From: Paramoeba atlantica
Taxonomy: Eukaryota; Discosea
DNA length: 64,000 nt
Direction of reading: 5' to 3'
NCBI GenBank assembly: GCA_977017575.1
Contig: CDRNVI010000016.1
Coordinates: forward strand, 456,165 to 520,164
Positions 54,907 to 63,899 of the stretch are shown piece after piece. The notes beneath the pieces were generated by a model, which had not been told where the DNA came from, made no database searches, and saw nothing but the letters and a program-made list of their open reading frames with translations. A program made the position numbers and the translations under genes. Each line of letters begins with the position of its first letter. Within the stretch, counting starts at the first letter, position 1.

Positions 54907-55713
54907 ATGATGCGAGCACGCTTTAGTATATCTAAAACATGCCTGAAGTCCATCAGTCGGCCTCGCACCATGGTTCGAAGTTTACTACACGTTAGTCGTC
55001 GACATGGCACCACTGCACATGCTTTGCCGCTTGCTCCCCCGTGTCCTCCTGCAGGCTACGAAGTGTTCCACACCCCAGGACATGATACCTTCCGACTGAG
55101 ATCTACAGGCCCTTTTGGGGAAGGTATTCATGTTTGTTGCACGTTGCCCACTGTAGACGCACGAAGAGTGCAGCCTTGCGACGTCGAAGCTCCAGTGAAA
55201 TGGAGTGCTGCTGTGTCCAAACCCCTCAATCCGGGCATTGCGCTTACCTGCTCCACCCTGGCGGAGGGTTTGCTGTGTATTGACAGTTTGTTTTTCGACA
55301 ACACTGAGGAGGAGAGAGAAGGTCCCGGTTGGGGTTACAACCCTATGCCCATAAATGACTCCACTCGTGCGTTTCACCGATCGACCTATCAAGGTCCGAT
55401 GTTGCACAACGGTCGTCTTGCCGCTCTCGCTACTGGGGTACCTGTCACGGATACAACGTACCCGCAGCGGCAAGCCCTGCGGAATGCGCAGAACCCTTAT
55501 CAAGGAACTCACACCCCCTTCACTCGATACGACCACATGCCCGTACACACGCTCGACCCGGACATATTTCAACTTGTTGCGGACTACTTAGCAGAGCTTG
55601 GCATTGGGGATCAATTGGCGGAGTTTGTTGCGAATTATGCAAGCTACGTCAAAATCAGTGAAGCGCAAACGTGGAGTGATAATTTGAGGGCTATTCTGGA
55701 CGCGGATGAGTAG
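54907..55713 (+). CDS. MAM33/p32 (C1QBP)-family mitochondrial protein
   Basis: This is a 268-residue protein. The first 40 residues are an Arg/Ser-rich presequence (MRARFSISKTCLKSISRPRT, SLLHVSRRHG). The C-terminal helices DPDIFQLVADYLAELGIGDQ, LAEFVANYASYVKISE match the family end (LQxALxxYLExRGIxxxLxxFLxxYxxxKE). The family forms doughnut-shaped acidic trimers in the mitochondrial matrix, with roles in mitoribosome assembly and translation; the kinetoplastid homologue (p22) is linked to mitochondrial RNA editing. The usual acidic loop is reduced here to a short NTEEEREG segment, and the central part is diverged. Confidence 0.65.
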   Translation: MMRARFSISKTCLKSISRPRTMVRSLLHVSRRHGTTAHALPLAPPCPPAGYEVFHTPGHDTFRLRSTGPFGEGIHVCCTLPTVDARRVQPCDVEAPVKWSAAVSKPLNPGIALTCSTLAEGLLCIDSLFFDNTEEEREGPGWGYNPMPINDSTRAFHRSTYQGPMLHNGRLAALATGVPVTDTTYPQRQALRNAQNPYQGTHTPFTRYDHMPVHTLDPDIFQLVADYLAELGIGDQLAEFVANYASYVKISEAQTWSDNLRAILDADE

Positions 55714-55858
55714 ATCGCCTTCCCTTGGAGGTGACCACCGTTTTGGAAAGTATTTTGGCATCTAATCATTTGATACAAATTTCAAGAACTTGATCAAATG
55801 AACATTTTTTTGTGAGAAATTTAGCTAACTTTTCACCAATATTTCCGATACATCTCTC

Positions 55859-57490
55859 ATGAATCCCAACGCGCTCAGTTTTCAACCTTCCTGGTGTCCA
55901 AAAAATGACACGAGCCCACAAGCGGACTCTACCCACCGTGAACGAAGCACTACCCCCCGTGTACGTAACGAAGAAGAAACCTCCCCTGCCGCTTCCTTTT
56001 GCCACACGGCCCCAATTATAGATTCAAATGCGACACCCGAGGAAGCGGCGCTTCACAATCTTTTCCTTACCCGGGAAGTGTCTGGGAGTTCGTTGCCGGA
56101 TTCCCCGACGAGTCCAGTCAGCAGTGCAAAGGCTAAAACCGTAAAACAGTACAAAAGAGACCCGAGGCCACATATCAATCTTGTGTTCTGCGGACATGTG
56201 GATGCGGGGAAGAGTACGTGTAGCGGACACATGCTATTTCTCACGGGAAATGTCGACGCGCGCTCGATGGAGAAGAACCGCCGAGATGCCGTGCAGAAGC
56301 ATCGGGATGGGTGGGAATTCGCCTACGTCATGGATGTCACGGAGGATGAGAGGGAGCGGGGCAAGACGCACGAGACCGGCTCGGCGTACTTTGAAACCCC
56401 CGCCAAGCGGTACACGATTCTAGATGCCCCCGGGCATAAATGTTTTGTGAGTTCAATGATTGGGGGCGCTAGTCAAGCGGATCTTGCGATCCTGGTTATC
56501 TCAAGTCGCCGCGGGGAATTTGAAACTGGGTTTGAGGGAAACGGACAGACACGTGAGCACGCACTTCTACTCAAGACATGTGGAGTCAAGTCCCTTGTGG
56601 TGGCGATTAACAAGTTAGATGACCCCAGCGTGAATTGGAGCTCGGAGCGCTATCATGAAATTCAATCCAAGCTTGTCCCTTTTTTGAAAACCGTGGGATA
56701 TAATGTTGGGAAGAATTGCGTCTTTATGCCAATTAGTGGGTTAAAGGGGTGGGGTTTAAAAGAACGAATTAATCCCGAACTCGTTTCTAGCTACTACAAT
56801 GGACCCTCCTTGTTGGAGTATCTAGACAATTTACCCGTTGTTTCTCGCGATGTCGAGGCAGGGGTGCGATTTCCTATTCAAGGGCGATACCGAGACGAGG
56901 GAAAGGTGGTAGTATACGGTAAACTTGAGTCTGGGAAAATTGTGAAGGGCGACACCTTGCTTCTGTTGCCTCTGAAAAGAGAGGTGGTGATTGAAGGCCT
57001 CACGGCGGGTGAATGCGATCTTGAGTTGGCTCTCTCCGGAGATTTTCTCCACATAAAGCTCCGGGGTGTTGAAGAAGACGAATTAAGAGCAGGTCACGTC
57101 CTATGTGAAGTCTCTCGACCACTTCGTGCCGTCTGGTATTTTCAAGCGCAGATCGTGCTGTCTGATAAATCGCTAATGTCGAATGGGTTTGAGTGTATGA
57201 TGCACGTTCACAGCATTGAATGCGAAGTTGTAGTAGACAAAATCTTAGCAAAAGTTGATAAGAAATCTTCGAAAGTTCTGGAGAAGCATCCTGGCTTCGT
57301 GCGGAATGGTGAGAGCATCATAGCACGCATGGAACTTGTGGCCGCCCCCATCGTTGTCGAGACCTACAAAGATTTCGAGAAAATGGGCCGTTTGAATTTG
57401 CGTGAGGAAGGACGGACGATCGCTTTCGGGGTCATTACAAAGCTGTACGAAACTCAAAAATCTATTACCGGTGTCGATGTTGCGAAATAA
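55859..57490 (+). CDS. SUP35: Translation termination factor eRF3 (Sup35) GTPase
   Basis: This is a 543-residue protein. After an N-terminal extension of about 100 residues (Pro/Ser/Thr-rich, without Gln/Asn repeats) comes an EF1A-type GTPase: G1 GHVDAGKST (about 111-119), switch region ERGKTHETGSAYFET, which is the eRF3 form (ERxKGKTxExGxAxFET), G3 DAPGHKCF, G4 NKLD (about 250), then the two beta-barrel domains ending TIAFGVITKLYE. eRF3 binds eRF1 and drives peptide release at stop codons. The switch sequence separates it from EF1A (ERERGITID) and Hbs1. The variations KSTCSGH and FVSSMIG (more often KSTxxGxxL and FVPxMIxG) are minor. The first half is GC-rich. Confidence 0.93.
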   Translation: MNPNALSFQPSWCPKNDTSPQADSTHRERSTTPRVRNEEETSPAASFCHTAPIIDSNATPEEAALHNLFLTREVSGSSLPDSPTSPVSSAKAKTVKQYKRDPRPHINLVFCGHVDAGKSTCSGHMLFLTGNVDARSMEKNRRDAVQKHRDGWEFAYVMDVTEDERERGKTHETGSAYFETPAKRYTILDAPGHKCFVSSMIGGASQADLAILVISSRRGEFETGFEGNGQTREHALLLKTCGVKSLVVAINKLDDPSVNWSSERYHEIQSKLVPFLKTVGYNVGKNCVFMPISGLKGWGLKERINPELVSSYYNGPSLLEYLDNLPVVSRDVEAGVRFPIQGRYRDEGKVVVYGKLESGKIVKGDTLLLLPLKREVVIEGLTAGECDLELALSGDFLHIKLRGVEEDELRAGHVLCEVSRPLRAVWYFQAQIVLSDKSLMSNGFECMMHVHSIECEVVVDKILAKVDKKSSKVLEKHPGFVRNGESIIARMELVAAPIVVETYKDFEKMGRLNLREEGRTIAFGVITKLYETQKSITGVDVAK

Positions 57491-57681
57491 TTTACGTTCT
57501 GATAAATTTACTTGCTCGTGTGTGTGATTGGGTTGATATGAGTCTCCTATGTACGAGACCATCGCACTTGGAAATACAACTTTGCATGTTTCTGCACTGT
57601 GTTCGATATTTGCATTATCATATTTCTTTTGGGATTTGAAAAACATATAAACACTCTTTTGTTGAACTCCTGTAGGAGTTG

Positions 57682-58863
57682 ATGTTCGTAGCATATTACC
57701 TTACTCTGTTTGAATACAAAAGGTACGCTTCTATATTCACAAAAAGTAGCACAATATTTGAAATACCCATCGAAGGAATGTGGTCTAATGCGCCAGGAAA
57801 AAATGCAACAAATGATATTCTTGAGCCATTGACTTGTCAAGTGCTCAAACAGCAAGACGATCATACCTCACGAAGTATCATCAAATTACTTGAAGATGAT
57901 CCAAATTTCCTGGAGCTTAGTCTTCAGGAAGGTAAAAACATCGTTGAGCGAGACAACTTAGACAATGACAAACTTGCAAGAGGTGTGGAACATGCCGTCA
58001 AAGCGAACGTGCTTGTGCCGATAACAAACGTAGAGCCAGTCACCGAAATACGTGTCTACGGAAAGAACTCCTCCCAAATTGTGGAAGAAATTTTACAAGG
58101 TCTTTCCCATATTAGTCACAACTTGCCTCTGGATCAGTCCAATGAAAAGGGTCGTATTATTCTTTTTCAAGGTCTCAGCGGGACAGGAAAAGGAACTACC
58201 GTGCGGCGTTTAGCCAGGCGTCTTTCCCGCGCTGTGACGTGGAGTAACGGAAATGTGTTTCGTGCGCTCACTTATTGTGTCTTGGATGAGCTACCCCAGG
58301 AAGAGCTGAACCAGGCTGCGAAGGACTCGAGATTGGTTGTGAACCCGAGCCTTCTGACCCACGACCTGGTACAGAGATGCATGAATCGGATTAGCCTTCT
58401 TCTGGAAGAGTCTGAAGACGTCTCCCCGAGATGTGATATTGTAATCTGTCCTCGAGAGGGATCAAAAGATGCGCCGCTTTATGTCAGTCAAATTGCGCAT
58501 ACAATACTACAGCGCCCCAGTATTGCACAAAACGTACCACTCGTGGCGGAACGCAGTCAGGGTGAAGTGGTGCAGTTCACTTCACAGTCAATGGAGAAGT
58601 TGTCGGAACTTAGGTGTCACGTTCTGGCAGAAGGACGCGCACAAACGCTGGACTACATCCGCACCCCATATCGTTTCGAGCTTGTCATGTTAGGCGAGGC
58701 AGACTCGACACCATCCATGGAGTGCCTGTTGGGACAGCGCCGCGCCGCGCAGCGTGTCATGGCGGCCACGTTTAAGTATTTAGAAGAGAATGGTCTGACA
58801 GAATGCTCACCGGAAGATGTTATTAAGAATCTTCACAAAGTGCTAAGCACTATGCTGTCCTAG
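57682..58863 (+). CDS. Cytidylate-kinase-like P-loop protein
   Basis: This is a 393-residue protein from ATG 57682, six bases after tcctgtag; a later Met at residue 32 is possible. The N-terminal 150 residues have no known domain. A P-loop GLSGTGKGTTVRRLARRLS begins near residue 163 and is followed by TWSNGNVFRALTYCVLDE, the NMP-binding style found in a group of protist cytidylate-kinase-like proteins (bacterial CMP kinases have GxxxGKGT and GxxYRAxT). After it come a region with REGSKDAPLYVSQ, VPLVAERSQGEVV and VLAEGRAQTLDYIRTPYRFE, whose EGR...RTP order matches the D/EGRDxGTVxxP block of CMP kinases. It probably phosphorylates a nucleoside monophosphate. The C-terminal RRAAQRVMAATFKYLEE looks like the family's arginine-rich lid. 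Confidence 0.6.
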   Translation: MFVAYYLTLFEYKRYASIFTKSSTIFEIPIEGMWSNAPGKNATNDILEPLTCQVLKQQDDHTSRSIIKLLEDDPNFLELSLQEGKNIVERDNLDNDKLARGVEHAVKANVLVPITNVEPVTEIRVYGKNSSQIVEEILQGLSHISHNLPLDQSNEKGRIILFQGLSGTGKGTTVRRLARRLSRAVTWSNGNVFRALTYCVLDELPQEELNQAAKDSRLVVNPSLLTHDLVQRCMNRISLLLEESEDVSPRCDIVICPREGSKDAPLYVSQIAHTILQRPSIAQNVPLVAERSQGEVVQFTSQSMEKLSELRCHVLAEGRAQTLDYIRTPYRFELVMLGEADSTPSMECLLGQRRAAQRVMAATFKYLEENGLTECSPEDVIKNLHKVLSTMLS

Positions 58864-59364
58864 TAAAAGAGATCCAATAGCGTGTGAATAAGTAGAGTGT
58901 ATTTAATGTTCCTTGAAGTACCTATTATTTGTTTAATTGGGGACATAGAAGCGCTACCCGTTGAATGAAATGTGTCAGCGTAAAGTTTTTATCTTTATAC
59001 GAGTATATAACCTGACTACATTTTTAGTCAAGAGGATAACCTCTTTTTTTTGTTTCGCAGAAATTTTTAGCCATATACATAATGTATTAATAGCCGTATG
59101 AATAAAGAACCGTATTGATACGTTGAAAATTTAACTTAATTAGCTCATTCAACGTACAGTATATCTCTTGGAATTTTACAGACTGTTGGATGCTAATTCT
59201 CTGGAGAGGACAGTTTTTGTAGCGGTGAAATTGCTAAATACTCTTCTTTACTTTCAGGTTACAATGGTTTATTTCCATGCTCATGTTAAACGTTTACTAG
59301 AGCAAAATTCTTGAGCGAAAAAAAATTACTCAATTTTTTGGTGCGTGAAGTTAATTGGTAAGAA
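58864..59364. other. Intergenic region, 501 bp
   Basis: No gene is seen. An inverted pair, tagtcaagaggataacctct near 59027-59046, can form a short hairpin followed by eight T. Pyrimidine-rich actcttctttactttcag ends at about 59258, a likely splice acceptor about 107 nt before the next ATG. Confidence 0.45.
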
Positions 59365-60042
59365 ATGGTCGAAGTGGAAATGCAGTCGAACGGGTGGGAA
59401 CATGACCTCGATATTGATCTTGACATGTCTTCTGGCACTAATCAAAGCAACTTAGAAGAGCAATTTGTCGCGCCTACGTTTGACAATGCCGAAATTAAAG
59501 TTTCGCATTTATTGAAACCTATGAATTCAAAGCACAATAACACAAATTCAGTAGGAGGAGGAAATCCAAAGTTAAGCCTCTCTGACTCTTTTAAGTCTAC
59601 ATGCCCGTATAAGTCACCTACTAAACGAATAAAAAATGTACGTTACGGTACTTCAGAGCAAAATTCTGACAAGGAACGTACCGAGGAATTTGCATTGGGC
59701 CACGCATTAATTAAGTTAAAGGAAACGTCCGCACGTATGAAAGATCGCATTCAGCTTGATACTGCCGCACTAACAGAGTCTGAAAGTTTGTTGCGTAAAA
59801 ATTTGTTAAATACCGCCCAGCAAGCCGATCAGTTAGGAAAACGATCAGGATATTCAGTTGGTGCGGATATTTCATCCCATCAACCAAGTAACTGGTTGGC
59901 CAAACGATTTTCTTCAATTATTTCTCCCTTACAAATTTACACGAACATTATATCATACGTCTGGAATTGTGTAGCGTCTGCTGCACTAATTCTCTTAGCA
60001 TGCTCCACTTTGTGGATCATTTTTTACATACCTAAGTCTTAG
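59365..60042 (+). CDS. C-terminally anchored SNARE-like protein (Use1/Sec20 type?)
   Basis: This is a 225-residue protein. Residues 1-105 are polar and probably disordered, with an acidic start (HDLDIDLDMSSG). Residues about 110-160 form a heptad-like helix, EFALGHALIKLKETSARMKD, RIQLDTAALTESESLLRKNL, LNTAQQADQLG, which resembles the SNARE motif of Use1-type Qc/Qb SNAREs (LxxxLKxxSxxxxxxIxxDxxxLxxxxxxxxxNLxxL). A single C-terminal membrane anchor (VWNCVASAALILLACSTLWI) ends with four residues. Such proteins drive retrograde fusion at the ER. The assignment rests on helix pattern and anchor only. Confidence 0.45.
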   Translation: MVEVEMQSNGWEHDLDIDLDMSSGTNQSNLEEQFVAPTFDNAEIKVSHLLKPMNSKHNNTNSVGGGNPKLSLSDSFKSTCPYKSPTKRIKNVRYGTSEQNSDKERTEEFALGHALIKLKETSARMKDRIQLDTAALTESESLLRKNLLNTAQQADQLGKRSGYSVGADISSHQPSNWLAKRFSSIISPLQIYTNIISYVWNCVASAALILLACSTLWIIFYIPKS

Positions 60043-60351
60043 CTTACGGTTCAGTAGATTCTACGGGATCGCCTACCCCCTATTTCCTCTTCCTTTGGCT
60101 CGCCACCCCCGTACGTGTAACGTCCAGTACGGACCCCAGTAATTTTTGGCTGATCTGTCGATATGATTTCACGTTCCACTACCAAAGACGAAAGTTCAGT
60201 ATTTTCTTTGCGAATGACTAAAATACAGCGAATAGAGGTTTCCGCAAACACCATTCCGGAGACATGCGACACTTAGTCTTGGTGCACAAACCCCACAGAA
60301 CTAAACAGTCGCTCACAACTTGTCCCAAGTTCAACTATTAACTTTTCCTTG

Positions 60352-61290
60352 CCGTATAATTAGTTATAAACCCCCCACAGTGAATAAGTTACCCCCCTCT
60401 TTTTTTGTACAACGAGGCTTAGGGGGGTTGCGGCACCACTTTTTCGTTCAAAATTTTGAGATCTGCACGTTCCCGCTGTTTTTAGACCTCTTTAGAGATA
60501 ACAAATCAAAACTCATTTTTTTAATGACGTTTTTACATAGTCATGCCAATATTACCCGAAAAATCTCGTGTTCCTCGACCAGGGGGGGAGAAGGGGGTCA
60601 ACATGAAAATGGTGTCACAGATCTTCGCTAGGGGAACGAGATCTCTCGATTGCAACAAAAATGATGAAAAACAGATAACAAACATTCAATTTGTCACGTG
60701 GTGCAATATTTGTCTTTGATTGGTTCTTTCTTGAAACGGTGATAAATCAAGTTTTTTAAGCTGTCCCCTTTACTTTTTGCTTGAAGGGGCCTAAGGACGT
60801 TGAGATATCATTTTCTCGTTCAAAATTCTGATATCTACACGTTCCCACCATTTTTAGATCATTTTAGAAACTGAAAAAAAAAATACTTTTAGGTTCTATT
60901 TTTTTGCATCGTCATACCACACCAATTTAAGAAAACAAACACTCCGCGGCCAGGGGGCACAATATTAAAAAATGGCGGCAAAGATCTTTGCTAGGAGAAC
61001 GAGGTCTCTCGTTTGCAACAAAAATCAGCAAAAACGGACAAAAATAATTGAATTTCTCATGGGAGGAGAAGATTTATTTTGTTAAAGTGTGAGAAATTGG
61101 TCTCTTGAAAAATGTGAAGAAAGTGATAATACATCCATCGGATGCACGCATTTGAGAGTCTTGGTTCCATGTTATAACGCGCAAAGTCTTTGTGTTGGGA
61201 ACAGCAAAATGCAACAGAAATGAGCTCAAACGGACGATTGGCTGAAAAGTTAGAGGGGGGTGACTTTTCGCTGTGGGGGGTTTAATATAT
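60352..61290. mobile_element. Non-coding inverted-repeat element (MITE-like), about 0.93 kb
   Basis: Inverted ends: TAAACCCCCCACAG at 60367-60380 and CTGTGGGGGGTTTA at 61271-61284; inward of both, imperfectly, gtgaataagttacccccctc against the reverse complement of gaggggggtgacttttcg, giving about 37 bp of terminal inverted repeat. A TA at each edge could be the target duplication. Two tandem units of about 365-370 bp make up the interior: cgttcaaaattttgagatct at 60445 against cgttcaaaattctgatatct at 60817, and agatcttcgctaggggaacg at 60619 against agatctttgctaggagaacg at 60982. No open frame of note. Fragments of the right end occur at 3.37 and 5.82 kb. Confidence 0.7.
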
Positions 61291-61509
61291 AAATTCTATA
61301 TAAATTCTTAGTTACAACTAGTTGTGGGGGGAGTAATTTAGTGAGTTTGCATTAAAGTTAGCAGTTTATTCACTTTCATGCACTTTTTAGTATTCACCTG
61401 CATAGTTTTTGTCTACATGTACATGGAAATTTGTGCGGTAACCACGCAGATATTGTAATCCGTGAATTCAAAATTTAAACTAAGCTACGCCGAATGAAGA
61501 GTAAATTCC

Positions 61510-62625
61510 ATGGAGGTACGAATAGATGAAACACTACCTGTTTCCTTTTTTGAGATTTTAAAAGCTGCGTTTCGTTCCGCTCCTGAACGTTCTCAACCTC
61601 CGGTCGACTGCGCCTTCACGACCGAACATTCAGAAAATAAGTCTTCGAAGCGTCAAAACAGAAAGAAGTGCACCGAAGAGGTCATCGTTTCCCGTTGTTT
61701 TCTTCCAGTAACTCATTCAATCTGTTGGCCATTGGATACTGGAGTCACGGCGTATATCATTGACGAGTCTCTCTTATTTAGTTCAAAATCGGGGACGAAA
61801 TTGACCGCGAGCCGCACATTTGATCCTGCAGGATTTTTTAAAGCATCCTTCGACCCTCTCTATCCTTTTCGATACTGTATTCTTGTACGGAGCTCGTCAC
61901 GTCCACCGTCTTCTGCACTTTTTGGTACATGCTTCAACACGGAATCCGTAAATGTGGGAAAGTCCACTAAAATAAAGCCATCTTTCATTTACACCGAAGT
62001 GCTTTCTTCCTTGTTAGAAAATGTTTTATCTATACACGAGAGTTCTCAGGACGATATGAATCATCGAGCACAGTTTGCAGCATCTCCCTTTTGTTTGCTA
62101 TGTGCTTCGAACGAGGCTAGCGTAGTCAATCACATTGTTTCAATAACGCATTATCTGCAACGTCTTAAGACAAAGCCACACACTTCATATTATGGAAAAC
62201 GACGCAAACAACGAAAGACAGCACAAGTAGAGGTAGACGATATCGTTCCGGGAAACGCGGATTCACTGATTGACACCAACGCAGAAGTTACAGAAAGCGT
62301 ATTCATTCCTCAAATTCATCCCACGGGAAGGATTCGCACGAGTGACTGTGAAGTATACCATCGAATGTTATGCGAAATTCCGCAAATAAACGAAAAGCGC
62401 GCCCAAGCGATTCGGCGAGTCTATCCTTCTTTAGTAAGTCTTCTAAATGCGTACGAATATTGCGTTACGGAAACAGGACGTCGAACGATGTTGCAGAATC
62501 TGTTGCAGTCACACGATGGATCCGTCCTGGGTGGTTCTACAGTAACTAACAAAAGTGTTCAAATGTTTTCACAAATTTTAATGTTTTTATATTTTACAAA
62601 AGAGATGCAGAGGATAATGCAGTAG
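61510..62625 (+). CDS. EME1/MMS4-like structure-specific endonuclease subunit
   Basis: This is a 371-residue protein. The best match is the C-terminal helix-hairpin-helix segment YHRMLCEIPQINEKRAQAIR, RVYPSLVSLLNAYE, which parallels EME1 (LxQIxxVSxxxAxAIxxxYPSxxxLxxAY). Upstream lie a diverged ERCC4-like nuclease fold without the ERKxxxD catalytic motif, as expected of the non-catalytic partner of Mus81, and a basic patch KRRKQRKTAQ near residue 236. The Mus81-EME1 complex cuts branched DNA during recombination and replication repair. No Mus81 gene is in the window. Low overall similarity; another HhH-containing XPF-family protein is possible. Confidence 0.45.
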   Translation: MEVRIDETLPVSFFEILKAAFRSAPERSQPPVDCAFTTEHSENKSSKRQNRKKCTEEVIVSRCFLPVTHSICWPLDTGVTAYIIDESLLFSSKSGTKLTASRTFDPAGFFKASFDPLYPFRYCILVRSSSRPPSSALFGTCFNTESVNVGKSTKIKPSFIYTEVLSSLLENVLSIHESSQDDMNHRAQFAASPFCLLCASNEASVVNHIVSITHYLQRLKTKPHTSYYGKRRKQRKTAQVEVDDIVPGNADSLIDTNAEVTESVFIPQIHPTGRIRTSDCEVYHRMLCEIPQINEKRAQAIRRVYPSLVSLLNAYEYCVTETGRRTMLQNLLQSHDGSVLGGSTVTNKSVQMFSQILMFLYFTKEMQRIMQ

Positions 62626-62773
62626 TATATTACAGTAGTGTAGGCTGGAGTAGTGCTTACATTCCCACGTACTTAGACTTCATCAACGATCTTACAATAA
62701 AAAACTATGAAAGATATAATGCGATCCCAACACTTGAACACTTTTTTCACTTTTTTGAGATTATTTTTTTTTG

Positions 62774-63899
62774 ACCAAAACTTTGCCTTACTTCACCCTT
62801 ACCAAACCAAAATGACCAAAACTTAATACTTCGTAAGTCCCCCCTTCGCCCTAATTACTGCCCTTAAACGACGGGGCATGCTGCGGACAAGAGGAAGACA
62901 TGCACTCGGAGGAAGGCCTGCCCACGCTTTTTGGGCGCGTTCCCAAAGTTCCAACATTCCTACGGGAGGATCTGGATGATCCGCAGTCGACTTTTTGAGC
63001 TCGCCCCATAGGTGCTCTATGGGATTTAAATCGGGAGACTGCGGGGGCCAGTCTAGGACACACAATTCTTGTAAACGAAGGAATTCCCGGGCCTTCTTAC
63101 TCGTGTGCTTTGGATCATTATCTTGTTGGAAGATGATCCGGTCCTTCATGACTTCCAACTTGTGGAGGGAAGGAGACAAATTCTGTTGAAGTATTTGAAC
63201 GTATTGTTCAGCATTCATGTTGCCATGAACCAGAGCAATGGAGCCCACGCCGTGAGCCATCATACACCCCCATACCATGATGGATCCCCCACCGTACTTC
63301 ACGGTGCTGTGTGTATTTCGCTCTGAAAGTGCTTCCCCAAAGCTCACCCACGCCCACCGGCTGCCATTCGACTCGAAACGGCAGATCTTACTTTCATCAG
63401 TGAAAAGCACATGGCTCCAGTCGGCGTTCGTCCAATGCTCATACTTCTTTGCAAAGGCAAGACGTAGAGCTTTGTGACGCTTCGTAAGGTGGGGTTTCCG
63501 TAATTTCTTCTTCCCCTTCAAACCACGCTTCCGAAGGGAAACCCGAATGGTTTGGGGCGAAACATCTGCAACCCCCTCATCTCTCAACCTTTTACTGGTC
63601 GCGACTGCATCCTTAGTTGCACCGCTGGTGATGAGGCGGCGGACGCGATTGGAGCATGTCTCTGTAAGCTTGCGAGGGCGACCTGTTTTCGGTTTGTTAA
63701 CTAAGTTGGGTAGGTACTTTTTCTTAATGTTACTTACATTTCCTACGCTCAATTGTAGATCTGACGATACCTTCCGAATTGATAATCCGTTCTTTAGTTT
63801 TTCTATAACAAGCCTACGTAGATCACTGGGTGTACTGCGCATAAAAAGTATAGTAAATGGAGTAAGATTTTCTTTATTTACCTTGCGTTTCATTGCACT
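62774..63899 (-). mobile_element. Tc1-family DNA transposon, 5' end joined to a second copy
   Basis: The element carries the transposase listed below. Downstream of its stop, gaccaaaactt occurs twice (62774-62784 and 62815-62825), typical of the inner and outer direct repeats in long Tc1 termini. The 5' end on the right is not normal: only 57 bp separate the MRSTPS start from the identical start of an oppositely oriented copy, and a full matching terminus is not visible there. The coding region is intact, which indicates recent activity or recent arrival. Confidence 0.7.
62823..63893 (-). CDS. Tc1-family transposase, DD34E, apparently intact
   Basis: A 356-residue frame; the more likely start is the internal Met of MRSTPSDLRRLVIEKLKNGL at 63842 (339 residues), because the upstream 17 codons lie in the short spacer. 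The N-terminal paired-like helix-turn-helix domain is followed by GRPRKLTE (the GRPR hook) and the catalytic core: first Asp in HVLFTDESKI, second in FQQDNDPKHTS, and Glu in WPPQSPDLNPIEHLWGELKK, with 34 residues between the last two, the Tc1 spacing. The end RRLRAVIRAKGGLTKY is standard. It cuts and pastes at TA sites. It is the only intact gene on the minus strand. Confidence 0.93.
   Translation of the reverse strand: MKRKVNKENLTPFTILFMRSTPSDLRRLVIEKLKNGLSIRKVSSDLQLSVGNVSNIKKKYLPNLVNKPKTGRPRKLTETCSNRVRRLITSGATKDAVATSKRLRDEGVADVSPQTIRVSLRKRGLKGKKKLRKPHLTKRHKALRLAFAKKYEHWTNADWSHVLFTDESKICRFESNGSRWAWVSFGEALSERNTHSTVKYGGGSIMVWGCMMAHGVGSIALVHGNMNAEQYVQILQQNLSPSLHKLEVMKDRIIFQQDNDPKHTSKKAREFLRLQELCVLDWPPQSPDLNPIEHLWGELKKSTADHPDPPVGMLELWERAQKAWAGLPPSACLPLVRSMPRRLRAVIRAKGGLTKY

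Noticed and set aside
54985-55572. Minus-strand frame of 195 codons opposite the MAM33-like gene
   Set aside because: No domain, against the direction of all other genes, and the + frame has a presequence and family C-terminus.
55859-56165. Prion-like N-terminus of eRF3
   Set aside because: The extension is Ser/Thr/Pro-rich without Gln/Asn-rich repeats.
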